DNA of 38,659 bases from Nitrospinae bacterium RIFCSPLOWO2_12_39_16 (GTDB lineage: Bacteria > Nitrospinota > Nitrospinia > UBA9942): NCBI GenBank assembly GCA_001805005.1, contig MHDO01000096.1:1-38659 (forward strand), given 5' to 3'. The first letter of the stretch is position 1; each line of letters begins with the position of its first letter. A model generated the notes under the pieces. It worked only from the letters and a program-made list of their open reading frames with translations, was not told the DNA's origin and did not search any database. Shown one piece after another: positions 7,249 to 14,981 of this stretch. The position numbers and the translations under genes are program-made.

Positions 7249-7692
7249 ATGTTTATTGGACAATCTCTCCAATCTATTGATTCAAAAGGAAGACTGAGCA
7301 TCCCCTCAAAGTTTAGGGAGATACTTAACAGTAAATACGGTGGGAAATTGATTCTTACCTATCTTGAACCATACATTGTTGCCTATCCTACAGAGGAATG
7401 GATGGGGATAGAGGAAAGAATCGGGCATTTATCAACAATGCAAAAAGAGGTAGTGGATATAGTTCGTATAATATATTCTAATGCCTCCGAGTGTTCACTG
7501 GACAATCAGGGGAGGATACTTATACCGCCAACATTGAGAGAGTTTGCAAGACTTCAGAAAGATGTAGCAGTACTTGGTATAAGGAATAAAATTGAAATCT
7601 GGAGCAAAGACAAGTGGGATGAATTTAGAGAAGGGGTTAAGGAAAAAGTCAAGGCACTGCCCGATAAACTTATGGAAATTGGTTTTCTGTAG
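7249..7692 (+). CDS. mraZ: MraZ, transcriptional repressor of the dcw cluster
   Basis: A 147-residue protein with two SpoVT/AbrB-type half repeats: FIGQSLQSIDSKGRLSIPSKFRE at the start and ASECSLDNQGRILIPPTLREFA at about residues 82-103. MraZ forms a ring and binds TGGGN repeats, here present immediately upstream. It is first in the cluster, as in most bacteria. A purine-rich AGGAGAAAGGG precedes the ATG. The C-terminus (WDEFREGVKEKVKALPDKLMEIGF) is family-typical. Identification is secure. Confidence 0.96.
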   Translation: MFIGQSLQSIDSKGRLSIPSKFREILNSKYGGKLILTYLEPYIVAYPTEEWMGIEERIGHLSTMQKEVVDIVRIIYSNASECSLDNQGRILIPPTLREFARLQKDVAVLGIRNKIEIWSKDKWDEFREGVKEKVKALPDKLMEIGFL

Positions 7693-7749
7693 TTTATAAA
7701 GTTCATAAAGTTTAATTTTTTCAACTTTATAACCTTATGAACTTTTAAC
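7693..7749. repeat. Palindromic word-repeat element, mraZ-rsmH gap
   Basis: The left arm has ATAAAGTT twice; the right arm has AACTTTATAACCTTATGAAC, its reverse complement. It fills the whole 59-bp gap and abuts the rsmH start. Confidence 0.7.
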
Positions 7750-7751
7750 TT

Positions 7752-8693
7752 ATGATGGTTCATATCCCTGTATTGTTAAATGAGGTGATTAATTTTCTTC
7801 GATGTGAACCAGATAATATATATGTTGATGCTAATCTTGGAGACGGGGGGCATGCAGAGCATATACTAAAAAAAAGCTTACCCACAGGTATTCTTATAGG
7901 TATAGACAGGGATGAAGATTCAATAAAGTTCGCTTCAGACAGATTGTCTTCATACAGGGAAAGGGTTCATATTTTCCATGATAATTTTAAAAATATTAAA
8001 GATGTTGTCAGTGGTAGGGCAGGGTTTTCAAAGGTTGACGGGATTCTCTTTGACCTTGGGGTTTCAACACGGCAGCTTATGACTGCTGAAAGAGGGTTTA
8101 GTTTTTCTCAGGATGCCCCACTTGATATGAGAATGGACAGGAGTAGAGGTGTTACTGCAAAGGAGATTGTAAACAATTTTGATGAAGAGAAACTAAGGGG
8201 CATAATCCATAAATATGGTGAGGAAAAATGGGCGAAGAAAATAGCCCGTGCAATAGTCAGGGAGAGGGGGAAGATGCCAGTTGATACTACATCTCGACTG
8301 TCTGACATAGTGGTCTCTGCTATACCACCTGCTCACAGGTCTCAAAGGATACATCCTGCTACAAAGACTTTTCAGGCTATAAGAATTGCTGTGAATGGTG
8401 AAATAGAAATACTGGAAGATGCAATAAGAGATGCGATTGATGTTCTGAATATAGAGGGAAGAATTTGTATTATATCCTATCATTCTCTTGAGGATAGGAT
8501 TGTCAAGAATCTGTTTAGAGAAATAGAGCATGGGTGTATCTGTCCGCATGATATACCAAAATGTATATGCGGAAGGAAAGGTGTCATAAAGATATTGACA
8601 AAAAAACCTGTGACCCCTTCTGAAGAAGAAGTGAGGAGAAATCCGAGGGCAAGGAGTGCAAAGCTTAGGGCAGCAGAAAAGATAGCGAATTGA
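7752..8693 (+). CDS. rsmH: 16S rRNA (cytosine-1402-N4)-methyltransferase
   Basis: A 313-residue SAM-dependent methyltransferase (MraW) that modifies C1402 in the 16S rRNA decoding site. Motifs: HIPVLLNEVINFL at the N-terminus, SAM-binding YVDANLGDGGHAEHIL (about 24-39), GIDRDEDSI, DGILFDLGVSTRQL, SYHSLEDRIVK, and the C-terminal KKPVTPSEEEVRRNPRARSAKLR. The length is normal. Two adjacent ATGs (7752, 7755) are possible starts; neither has a Shine-Dalgarno, because a palindromic word repeat fills the region up to the start codon. Confidence 0.96.
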   Translation: MMVHIPVLLNEVINFLRCEPDNIYVDANLGDGGHAEHILKKSLPTGILIGIDRDEDSIKFASDRLSSYRERVHIFHDNFKNIKDVVSGRAGFSKVDGILFDLGVSTRQLMTAERGFSFSQDAPLDMRMDRSRGVTAKEIVNNFDEEKLRGIIHKYGEEKWAKKIARAIVRERGKMPVDTTSRLSDIVVSAIPPAHRSQRIHPATKTFQAIRIAVNGEIEILEDAIRDAIDVLNIEGRICIISYHSLEDRIVKNLFREIEHGCICPHDIPKCICGRKGVIKILTKKPVTPSEEEVRRNPRARSAKLRAAEKIAN

Positions 8694-8713
8694 AAAACTT
8701 GTAACTTTGATTT

Positions 8714-9019
8714 ATGTATACATTCAATAGAGAGAGAAGGAATATTAACCCCGGAGAATTTCTGACTTACTCTGTATGTATATTCCTTTTCATTACAGGT
8801 GTTTTATTTTATATATGGCCATATATTAACATTTTAAATATTAACTATAAATTCGAGAAACTGCTTAAAGAAAGGGCAAAATTAGTTCAGAGTAATAAAC
8901 TCTTGAAGATTGAAATGGCAAGCCTGAAATCATTGGACAGGGTAGAGAATATAGCAACTACCCAATTAGGGTTGTCATTTCCACAGGATGGGCAGATAGT
9001 TATTATTAAAAGTGAATAA
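8714..9019 (+). CDS. ftsL: Cell division protein FtsL
   Basis: A 101-residue bitopic protein: short cytoplasmic N-terminus, one transmembrane helix (about 18-42, LTYSVCIFLFITGVLFYIWPYINIL), then a coiled-coil segment (YKFEKLLKERAKLVQSNKLLKIEMASLKS) and the family-typical end RVENIATTQLGLSFPQDGQIVII. FtsL joins FtsB and FtsQ in the septal complex that activates FtsW/FtsI. It lies between rsmH and ftsI, the standard position. Sequence is weakly conserved in this family, so position and topology carry much of the call. Confidence 0.88.
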   Translation: MYTFNRERRNINPGEFLTYSVCIFLFITGVLFYIWPYINILNINYKFEKLLKERAKLVQSNKLLKIEMASLKSLDRVENIATTQLGLSFPQDGQIVIIKSE

Positions 9020-9108
9020 CAAAATCAAAAATTAAAATGCAAACATCAAAATTAAGGAATTAAATATTTCATCAATTTTGATATTTTATTTTTAATTTTT
9101 CTTTATAA
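9020..9108. repeat. Palindromic word-repeat element, ftsL-ftsI gap
   Basis: The left arm repeats ATCAAAA/ATTAAAA words; the right arm carries ATCAATTTTGAT and TTTTATTTTTAATTTTT. It fills the gap up to the ftsI start. Confidence 0.65.
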
Positions 9109-9111
9109 TTT

Positions 9112-10884
9112 ATGTATTCAGGAAATATTGAAAAAAAGACTAAGATTAAAATTTACCTTGTTTTGCTCTTTTTTGTTATCTGTTTTGGTGTTGTATGGGA
9201 AAGGATTTATAACATACAGATTCTTCAGTATGGAAAATTTTTGAATCTTGCAAATAAGCAGTATTACAGGACATTATCTCCAATGTCTGAAAGGGGAGCA
9301 ATATACGATAGAAAAGGGAGGGAGCTTGCAGTGAGTGTAGAAGCAGATTCAATCTATGCCAACCCCTTTGAGATAGAAGACCCTTATAAAGCGGCAAACA
9401 TTATTTCTCAAATGCTCAAAGTGGACAGTTCAAGATTAATCAAGGAGTTTAATAAAGAGAAGGGTTTTATATGGATTAAGAGAAAGGTAATGCCTGATGA
9501 GGCTGATGCAGTGGAGTCTCTTAGCCTTAAAGGTATAGGATTTCTAAAAGAGGGGAAGAGATTTTATCCAAAGAAGGATATAGCGGGAAGGATGATTGGT
9601 TTTGTAGGTATAGATAATCATGGGTTATCAGGCGTAGAATATTCTTATGATGAGCAGTTAATGAGTAGTCCTGACCGTATTGTTATTGAAAAGGATGCCT
9701 TTGGAAGGAGTATAAATTTTGCCGATGACTATGAAAAATCCACGGAAAGAGGTTATGACCTGAGGCTGGCAATTGATGAGGTCATACAATATATAGCAGA
9801 AAAGGAGCTTGCTGCACAGGTATCAAGATACAAGGCAAAAGGGGGGACGGCGATAGTGATGAATCCTTATACAGGGGAGCTGCTGGCAATGGCTGATCAG
9901 CCCCAGTTTAACCCAAACAGCTTCAGCCAATATAAGGAAAGGGACTGGAGAAACAGAGGTATAACTGATAGCTTTGAGCCAGGTTCTACATTTAAGCTGA
10001 TATTAACGGCGGCTGCCATTGAAGAGAAGATTGCAAATCAGAATGATATCTTTTTCTGTGAGAATGGCGAATACGAAATTGCAGGAAAAATAATACATGA
10101 AGCTAAAAATCACAAGTATAAATGGCTTACCTTAAAGGAAATTATTGGTAAGTCATCCAATATAGGTGCAATAAAGGTTGCCCAGAGACTTGGTGCAAAA
10201 AATTTTTATGACTATATATTGAAATTTGGCATCGGTTCAAAGACAAATATCAATCTGCCTGGCGAGTCGGCTGGAAAGGTAAGGGATATTAAAGAGTGGT
10301 CGGGTATATCCTTGGCATCCATATCCTTTGGACAGGAGGTTTCTGTTACCCCGATTCAATTGGTATCTGCAATATCTGCAATTGCCAATGGCGGAATATT
10401 GATGAAGCCATATGCAATAAAGGCAGTTGAGAAGGATGGAATGATTGTAGATGAATTTAAGCCTGAGGTGGTCAGGAGGATAATATCAGAAAAGACCAGC
10501 AGAGAACTGACAGAGATTTTGGAATATGCTGTTAGATATGGAACAGGGCAGAAGGCGATACTGGAAGGGTATGATGTTGCGGGCAAGACCGGGACAGCAC
10601 AGAAGGCCTCTCAAGATAAAAAGGGGTATTCAAATGATAAATTTATATCATCATTTATAGGATATGTGCCTTCAAAAAATCCGAGGATAGTTATACTGGT
10701 TATTATAGATGAACCTGAGGATATTGCATGGGGAGGAGAAGTTGCAGCCCCTGTATTCAGGGAGATAGCAAGACAGTCACTTTTATATTTGAAAGTTCCA
10801 TCGGACAAAGACATTGTGGATAGGTTAAAAGCTAGAGAAAAACAGATTAAGGGTGAGAATAAGGTTAAAGAAAGACTCTCTTAA
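9112..10884 (+). CDS. ftsI: Septal peptidoglycan transpeptidase FtsI (PBP3)
   Basis: A 590-residue class B penicillin-binding protein. It has a single N-terminal membrane helix (about 14-32), a dimerisation/pedestal domain starting RGAIYDRKGRELA, and a transpeptidase domain. Active-site motifs are intact: Ser292-xx-Lys295 (EPGSTFKL), Ser348-Ser349-Asn350 (KSSNIG) and Lys492-Thr-Gly (GKTGTAQ). It crosslinks septal peptidoglycan together with FtsW. The C-terminal end (about residues 579-590, IKGENKVKERLS) is written by the left arm of the word repeat at 10846-10904, so the natural tail may have been replaced. The ATG at 9112 lacks a Shine-Dalgarno and follows an A/T-rich repeat. There is no PASTA domain. 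Confidence 0.95.
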   Translation: MYSGNIEKKTKIKIYLVLLFFVICFGVVWERIYNIQILQYGKFLNLANKQYYRTLSPMSERGAIYDRKGRELAVSVEADSIYANPFEIEDPYKAANIISQMLKVDSSRLIKEFNKEKGFIWIKRKVMPDEADAVESLSLKGIGFLKEGKRFYPKKDIAGRMIGFVGIDNHGLSGVEYSYDEQLMSSPDRIVIEKDAFGRSINFADDYEKSTERGYDLRLAIDEVIQYIAEKELAAQVSRYKAKGGTAIVMNPYTGELLAMADQPQFNPNSFSQYKERDWRNRGITDSFEPGSTFKLILTAAAIEEKIANQNDIFFCENGEYEIAGKIIHEAKNHKYKWLTLKEIIGKSSNIGAIKVAQRLGAKNFYDYILKFGIGSKTNINLPGESAGKVRDIKEWSGISLASISFGQEVSVTPIQLVSAISAIANGGILMKPYAIKAVEKDGMIVDEFKPEVVRRIISEKTSRELTEILEYAVRYGTGQKAILEGYDVAGKTGTAQKASQDKKGYSNDKFISSFIGYVPSKNPRIVILVIIDEPEDIAWGGEVAAPVFREIARQSLLYLKVPSDKDIVDRLKAREKQIKGENKVKERLS

Positions 10885-10904
10885 CCTAAACCTTAACCTC
10901 ATCC
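10846..10904. repeat. Palindromic word-repeat element across the ftsI stop
   Basis: The left arm (ATTAAGGGTGAGAATAAGG, coding for the FtsI tail) faces a right arm of TTAACCTAAACC and TTAACCTCATCC after the stop codon. It ends 10 bp before the murE start. Confidence 0.7.
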
Positions 10905-10913
10905 TATTTTTAT

Positions 10914-12458
10914 ATGAAGATTCAGGAAATTTTCAAGGAGGTAAACCTGATAAATGTAAATGGGAGTATGGATATAGAGATTTCATCTATATATTATGAT
11001 TCAAAAAAGATAGATGAAGGCTCTCTATTTGTAGCAATAAAAGGGCTTAAATCTGATGGGCATAATTTTTTAAATGAAGCGGTAGAGAGCGGAGCGAGGG
11101 CAGTGGTTGTAGAGAATGGCTTATGGGATGGAGATTTTAAATCCGTAATACGAAATCCTAAATCCGAAGTTACTTATATAACTGTCCCTGATTCAAGGAA
11201 GGCACTTGCTGTTATATCTGCTGAGTTTTATGGGCATCCATCGAGGGAGATATCAATAATAGGTATTACAGGGACGAATGGCAAAACGACTACATCCTAT
11301 CTGATAAATTCTATTCTAAGGGCGAATAATTTTAAGAGCGGATTAATAGGGACTATTGATTATAGATTTGATAGAGAGATTATCTCCTCATTACATACAA
11401 CCCCTGAATCCCTTGATCTTCAAAGATTTTTTAAGAAAGTCGTTGATGGCGGTGGAAAGTATTGTGTCATGGAGGTATCGTCTCATTCTCTGGAATTGGA
11501 CAGGGTTTATGGGACAAGGTTTGAGATGGGTGTCTTTACAAACCTGACACATGACCATCTTGATTTTCATGGCAACTTAGAGAAATATTTTTTTGCAAAG
11601 GCAAGACTTTTTAAAGAATACGAATTGAAAAAGGCTGTCATAAATATAGATGACCCTTATGGAAAGAGATTAATAAAAGACTCAAGGATGGATAAGATTT
11701 TGACTTATGGCATTGCGGAAGATGCAGATGTAAAGGCAGATGATATAGATGTGTCAGTAAAAGGTCTTAAATTTGTTGCCACTACTCCAATTGGCAAGTT
11801 GAATATAGAATCAAAACTCTTAGGGATGCATAATATGTATAATATCCTTGCATCTGTATCTACAGCCATACTTGAGGGATTTTCAAAGGAGAGTATTATA
11901 AAAGGTATATTATTGCTTGATACGGTCCCGGGGAGATTGGAAGGGATAAATGAAGGACAGGACTTTACAGTATTGGTTGATTATGCCCATACCGACGATG
12001 CATTGAAGAATGTCCTTAATGCTGCAAAGGAGCTCCCGCATAAGAGACTTATTGTTGTATTTGGATGCGGAGGTGACAGAGACAGAGGTAAGCGTCCATT
12101 GATGGGAAAGGCAGCAGTAGAGTATAGTGATTTTGCAATTATAACATCCGATAATCCGAGGAGTGAGGACCCGTTAAAAATAATTGAGGAAATTGAAGCA
12201 GGAGTCAGTAGTCAGGAATCAATAGTCAGGAGTCAAAGGCATATCAAGATTTCTGACAGGAGAGAGGCAATCGAGTTTGCGATAAATAACGCCTCGAAGG
12301 GTGATATTGTGATTATTGCAGGGAAAGGGCATGAGGACTATCAGATATTCAGGGATAAAAAAATACACTTTGATGACAGGGAGGTTGCAAGAGAAGCAAT
12401 AAAGAAACGAGTTCAAGGGTTCAAAGGTTCAAGGACTCAAGGGGTTGTTTCTACTTGA
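10914..12458 (+). CDS. murE: UDP-MurNAc-L-Ala-D-Glu:meso-diaminopimelate ligase
   Basis: A 514-residue Mur ligase adding the third residue of the stem peptide in the cytoplasm. ATP loop GITGTNGKTTTSY lies at about 117-129, and the DNPRSEDP motif (about 413) is the signature of meso-DAP rather than lysine specificity. Three segments derive from word repeats: FKSVIRNPKSE (11139-11169) in the N-terminal domain, VSSQESIVRSQ (12201-12238) in the C-terminal domain, and the tail VQGFKGSRTQGVVST (from 12410). All keep the frame and avoid the catalytic motifs. The ATG at 10914 has no Shine-Dalgarno and follows a repeat plus a T-rich spacer. Confidence 0.95.
   Translation: MKIQEIFKEVNLINVNGSMDIEISSIYYDSKKIDEGSLFVAIKGLKSDGHNFLNEAVESGARAVVVENGLWDGDFKSVIRNPKSEVTYITVPDSRKALAVISAEFYGHPSREISIIGITGTNGKTTTSYLINSILRANNFKSGLIGTIDYRFDREIISSLHTTPESLDLQRFFKKVVDGGGKYCVMEVSSHSLELDRVYGTRFEMGVFTNLTHDHLDFHGNLEKYFFAKARLFKEYELKKAVINIDDPYGKRLIKDSRMDKILTYGIAEDADVKADDIDVSVKGLKFVATTPIGKLNIESKLLGMHNMYNILASVSTAILEGFSKESIIKGILLLDTVPGRLEGINEGQDFTVLVDYAHTDDALKNVLNAAKELPHKRLIVVFGCGGDRDRGKRPLMGKAAVEYSDFAIITSDNPRSEDPLKIIEEIEAGVSSQESIVRSQRHIKISDRREAIEFAINNASKGDIVIIAGKGHEDYQIFRDKKIHFDDREVAREAIKKRVQGFKGSRTQGVVST
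11139..11169. repeat. In-frame heptamer repeat inside murE (ATCCGAA-type)
   Basis: AAATCCGTAATACG then AAATCCTAAATCCGAAG. The word matches the one at the murD start and encodes the same peptide core, IRNPKSE. Confidence 0.65.
12201..12238. repeat. In-frame heptamer repeat inside murE (AGTCAGG-type)
   Basis: AGTCAGT, AGTCAGG, (AATCAAT), AGTCAGG and AGTCAAA in succession. It lies between the DNPR region and the C-terminal DRREAIEFA segment; only one orientation of the word is seen. Confidence 0.65.
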
Positions 12459-12470
12459 CCCCTTGACCCC
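12410..12470. repeat. Palindromic word-repeat element across the murE stop
   Basis: GTTCAAGG, GTTCAAAG, GTTCAAGG and ACTCAAGG words, then CTTGACCCCTTGACCCC in inverse sense. The left arm codes for the MurE tail; the right arm ends 10 bp before murF. Confidence 0.8.
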
Positions 12471-12480
12471 ATTATTTTAT

Positions 12481-13899
12481 ATGACTCAATTTACATTAGA
12501 AGAAATATTGAAGGTAACAAAGGGAACACTGTTAATGGGTTCCGGTTCTGGGGTTTATCCATCTGTATCAATAGATTCAAGGACTATTGGCAAAGATGAA
12601 CTCTTTATAGCTATTAAGGGAAAAAATTTTGATGGGCATGAATTTGTAGTCCAGGCTCTGATGAAGGGTGCAGGGGGTGCAGTCATTTCAGATAGAGGCC
12701 TGATAAAAAGAAAATTCTTTCATGGCGGTGAGAGCAATCTCCACACAATAATAGAGGTAAAAGATACACTCAAGGCACTGCATGAAATAGCCAATTATCA
12801 CAGGAGGAGATTAAAAATACCGGTTGTAGCAATAACAGGAAGTAATGGAAAGAGCACAACAAAGGAGATGTCGGCATCTGTGGCGGGTGTCAGGTTTAAT
12901 GTTTTAAAAAATGAGGGAAATCTTAATAATCAGTTTGGCCTGCCTCTAACACTTTTAAAAATGAATGATAGTCATCAGGTGGCAATACTTGAGATGGGCA
13001 TGAACGAGAAGGGTGAGATTGAAAAATTAAGCCAGATTGCTGAGCCTGACATAGGAATAATCACAAATATAGGCATGGCGCATCTGGAGAAGCTGGGTTC
13101 AATAGAAAATATAAGGGATGCAAAGGGAGAATTGATAAGTAGAATAGGGGAGAACGGGACAGCAATCTTAAACTCTGATGACACGCTTGTTATGGAACTA
13201 AAAAAGTGGTTTAAGGGAAAAGTGATTACATTTGGTATAAATTCTCCTTCGGATATTACTGCTGTAGATATAAAGAAGAATAAGGATATAGGATATCAAT
13301 TTATCCTCAAGATGGATGGAAAAGATACTGTGATTAATCTCTCCTGCCTTGGTTATCACAATATTTATAATGCTCTTTCGGCTGCCGCCGTCGGGAAAAG
13401 CCTTGGCATAGATATTAATGATATAAAAAAGGGGATTGAGTCTTTTAAGCCACTTCCGATGAGGATGGAGCAGTTTATGATTGACAGAGATATTACATTT
13501 ATAAATGATGCATATAATGCAAATCCATCTTCAATGGAGGCTGCAATAAAAGAATTCTCTATTGCAGATTTCCCAGGAGAGAAATTTCTTGTAGTGGGAG
13601 ATATGCTGGAATTGGGTGAGGCATCAGAAGAGGGACACAGACATATAGGGAGACTGGTTGCATCGGAGTCAATTGATTGTCTTATAACTGTTGGCACTGA
13701 GTCTAAGTTTATTTTTTATGAAGCTGTCTTGAGTGGTATGCCAAGGGGGAGGGTTTATCATTGCGAGAATTTTGATGAGGTAGCATTTATTCTTGATGAT
13801 GAGCTGAAATCTGGCGATTGTGTAATGATAAAGGGGTCAAGGGGGATGAAGATGGAGAATGTGGTGGAGAGGATTATTAAACTGAGAAAGGTATCATAA
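12481..13899 (+). CDS. murF: UDP-MurNAc-tripeptide:D-alanyl-D-alanine ligase
   Basis: A Mur ligase of 472 residues from this start; it adds D-Ala-D-Ala to the stem peptide. ATP loop AITGSNGKSTTKEM is near residues 117-130, followed by NEGNLNNQFGLPLTLL and LEMGMNEKGEIEKL, both family-typical. FINDAYNANPSSMEAAI and VVGDMLELGE mark the C-terminal domain. I chose the ATG at 12481 because MTQFTLEEILKVTKG is the normal N-terminus; an in-frame ATG at 12445 would add 12 residues encoded entirely by the word repeat. No Shine-Dalgarno precedes either start. The stop overlaps the mraY start by one base. Confidence 0.94.
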   Translation: MTQFTLEEILKVTKGTLLMGSGSGVYPSVSIDSRTIGKDELFIAIKGKNFDGHEFVVQALMKGAGGAVISDRGLIKRKFFHGGESNLHTIIEVKDTLKALHEIANYHRRRLKIPVVAITGSNGKSTTKEMSASVAGVRFNVLKNEGNLNNQFGLPLTLLKMNDSHQVAILEMGMNEKGEIEKLSQIAEPDIGIITNIGMAHLEKLGSIENIRDAKGELISRIGENGTAILNSDDTLVMELKKWFKGKVITFGINSPSDITAVDIKKNKDIGYQFILKMDGKDTVINLSCLGYHNIYNALSAAAVGKSLGIDINDIKKGIESFKPLPMRMEQFMIDRDITFINDAYNANPSSMEAAIKEFSIADFPGEKFLVVGDMLELGEASEEGHRHIGRLVASESIDCLITVGTESKFIFYEAVLSGMPRGRVYHCENFDEVAFILDDELKSGDCVMIKGSRGMKMENVVERIIKLRKVS

Positions 13900-14981
13900 T
13901 GATATATCATCTTTTATTTCCTCTTCATGAGGCATATTCATTTTTTAATGTATTCAGATATATAACATTCAGGACTGCCTATGCGATCCTGACTGCACTG
14001 ATAATCAGTTTTATATTTGGACCATGGATTATAAGGAAACTCAGAGAGAAACAGATTGGTGAGCGGATAAGGGAGGATGTCCCTCGTTCTCATCAGTCAA
14101 AGGCAGGGACACCTACGATGGGAGGGATAATGATACTCTTTGCCCTTTTTGTCCCAACGCTCTTGTGGGCAGACCTTACAAATAAATATATATGGCTTGT
14201 AATATTTTCAACTGTCTCATTTGGCATGATAGGTTTCATAGATGATTATTTAAAATTAAAGGGGAGAAAAAATGGCTTAAAGGGGAAGGAAAAATTTGCA
14301 ATACAGTCACTGGTGGCACTGATACTTGTCCTTATATTATATTTTGACAAGGATTTTTCGCTGATTATGACAAAACTTGGCATCCCGTTTTTAAAAACTA
14401 TAAAGCCTGAAATGGGGATTATGTATATAGTGTTTGCAGTGCTTGTGATAGTCGGGACATCCAATGCCGTAAATCTAACTGATGGATTGGACGGGCTGGC
14501 GATAGGGCCAATAATAATATCAACTGCAGCCTATATGGTAATTGCCTATGTAACAGGGCATTTCAATTTTGCAAATTATCTCAATATAGAGCATATAAGG
14601 GGTGCAGGTGAGTTGACTATATTATGCGGGGCTGCGGTTGGTGCGAGTCTCGGATTCTTGTGGTTTAATTCATATCCTGCTGAGGTGTTTATGGGAAATG
14701 TCGGGTCAACCGCGCTTGGCGGGATGCTCGGGACTCTGGCAGTTATAACAAAACATGAACTTATACTGCTTGTGATAGGCGGGATATTTGTTGCAGAGGC
14801 AGTTTCTGTTATCCTTCAGGTTGCCTCATTTAAACTCAGAGGGAAAAGGATATTTAAAATGGCTCCGCTCCATCATCATTTTGAGGAGTCGGGGTGGGAG
14901 GAGCCAAAGGTAATTGTAAGATTCTGGATTGTAGCTATTATACTGGCGTTACTTTCATTGAGCACATTGAAATTAAGATGA
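13899..14981 (+). CDS. mraY: Phospho-MurNAc-pentapeptide translocase (lipid I synthesis)
   Basis: A 360-residue polytopic membrane enzyme that moves phospho-MurNAc-pentapeptide onto undecaprenyl phosphate. Signatures: KAGTPTMGGIMIL, the Asp-rich FIDDYLKL, NAVNLTDGLDGLAIGP, FMGNVGSTALGG, and the histidine motif APLHHHFEESGWEE near residue 325. About ten transmembrane segments are expected and visible as hydrophobic stretches. It begins in a TAATG overlap with murF, with AAAGG as ribosome binding site, and ends in an ATGA overlap with murD. Those direct overlaps contrast with the repeat-filled gaps elsewhere. Confidence 0.97.
   Translation: MIYHLLFPLHEAYSFFNVFRYITFRTAYAILTALIISFIFGPWIIRKLREKQIGERIREDVPRSHQSKAGTPTMGGIMILFALFVPTLLWADLTNKYIWLVIFSTVSFGMIGFIDDYLKLKGRKNGLKGKEKFAIQSLVALILVLILYFDKDFSLIMTKLGIPFLKTIKPEMGIMYIVFAVLVIVGTSNAVNLTDGLDGLAIGPIIISTAAYMVIAYVTGHFNFANYLNIEHIRGAGELTILCGAAVGASLGFLWFNSYPAEVFMGNVGSTALGGMLGTLAVITKHELILLVIGGIFVAEAVSVILQVASFKLRGKRIFKMAPLHHHFEESGWEEPKVIVRFWIVAIILALLSLSTLKLR

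Noticed and set aside
12445..12480. Upstream murF start
   Set aside because: The 12 extra residues are encoded by the word repeat and overlap the murE end; the ATG at 12481 gives the normal N-terminus.
14894..14977. Upstream murD start inside mraY
   Set aside because: The added 28 residues are the out-of-frame reading of conserved mraY sequence and do not resemble MurD.
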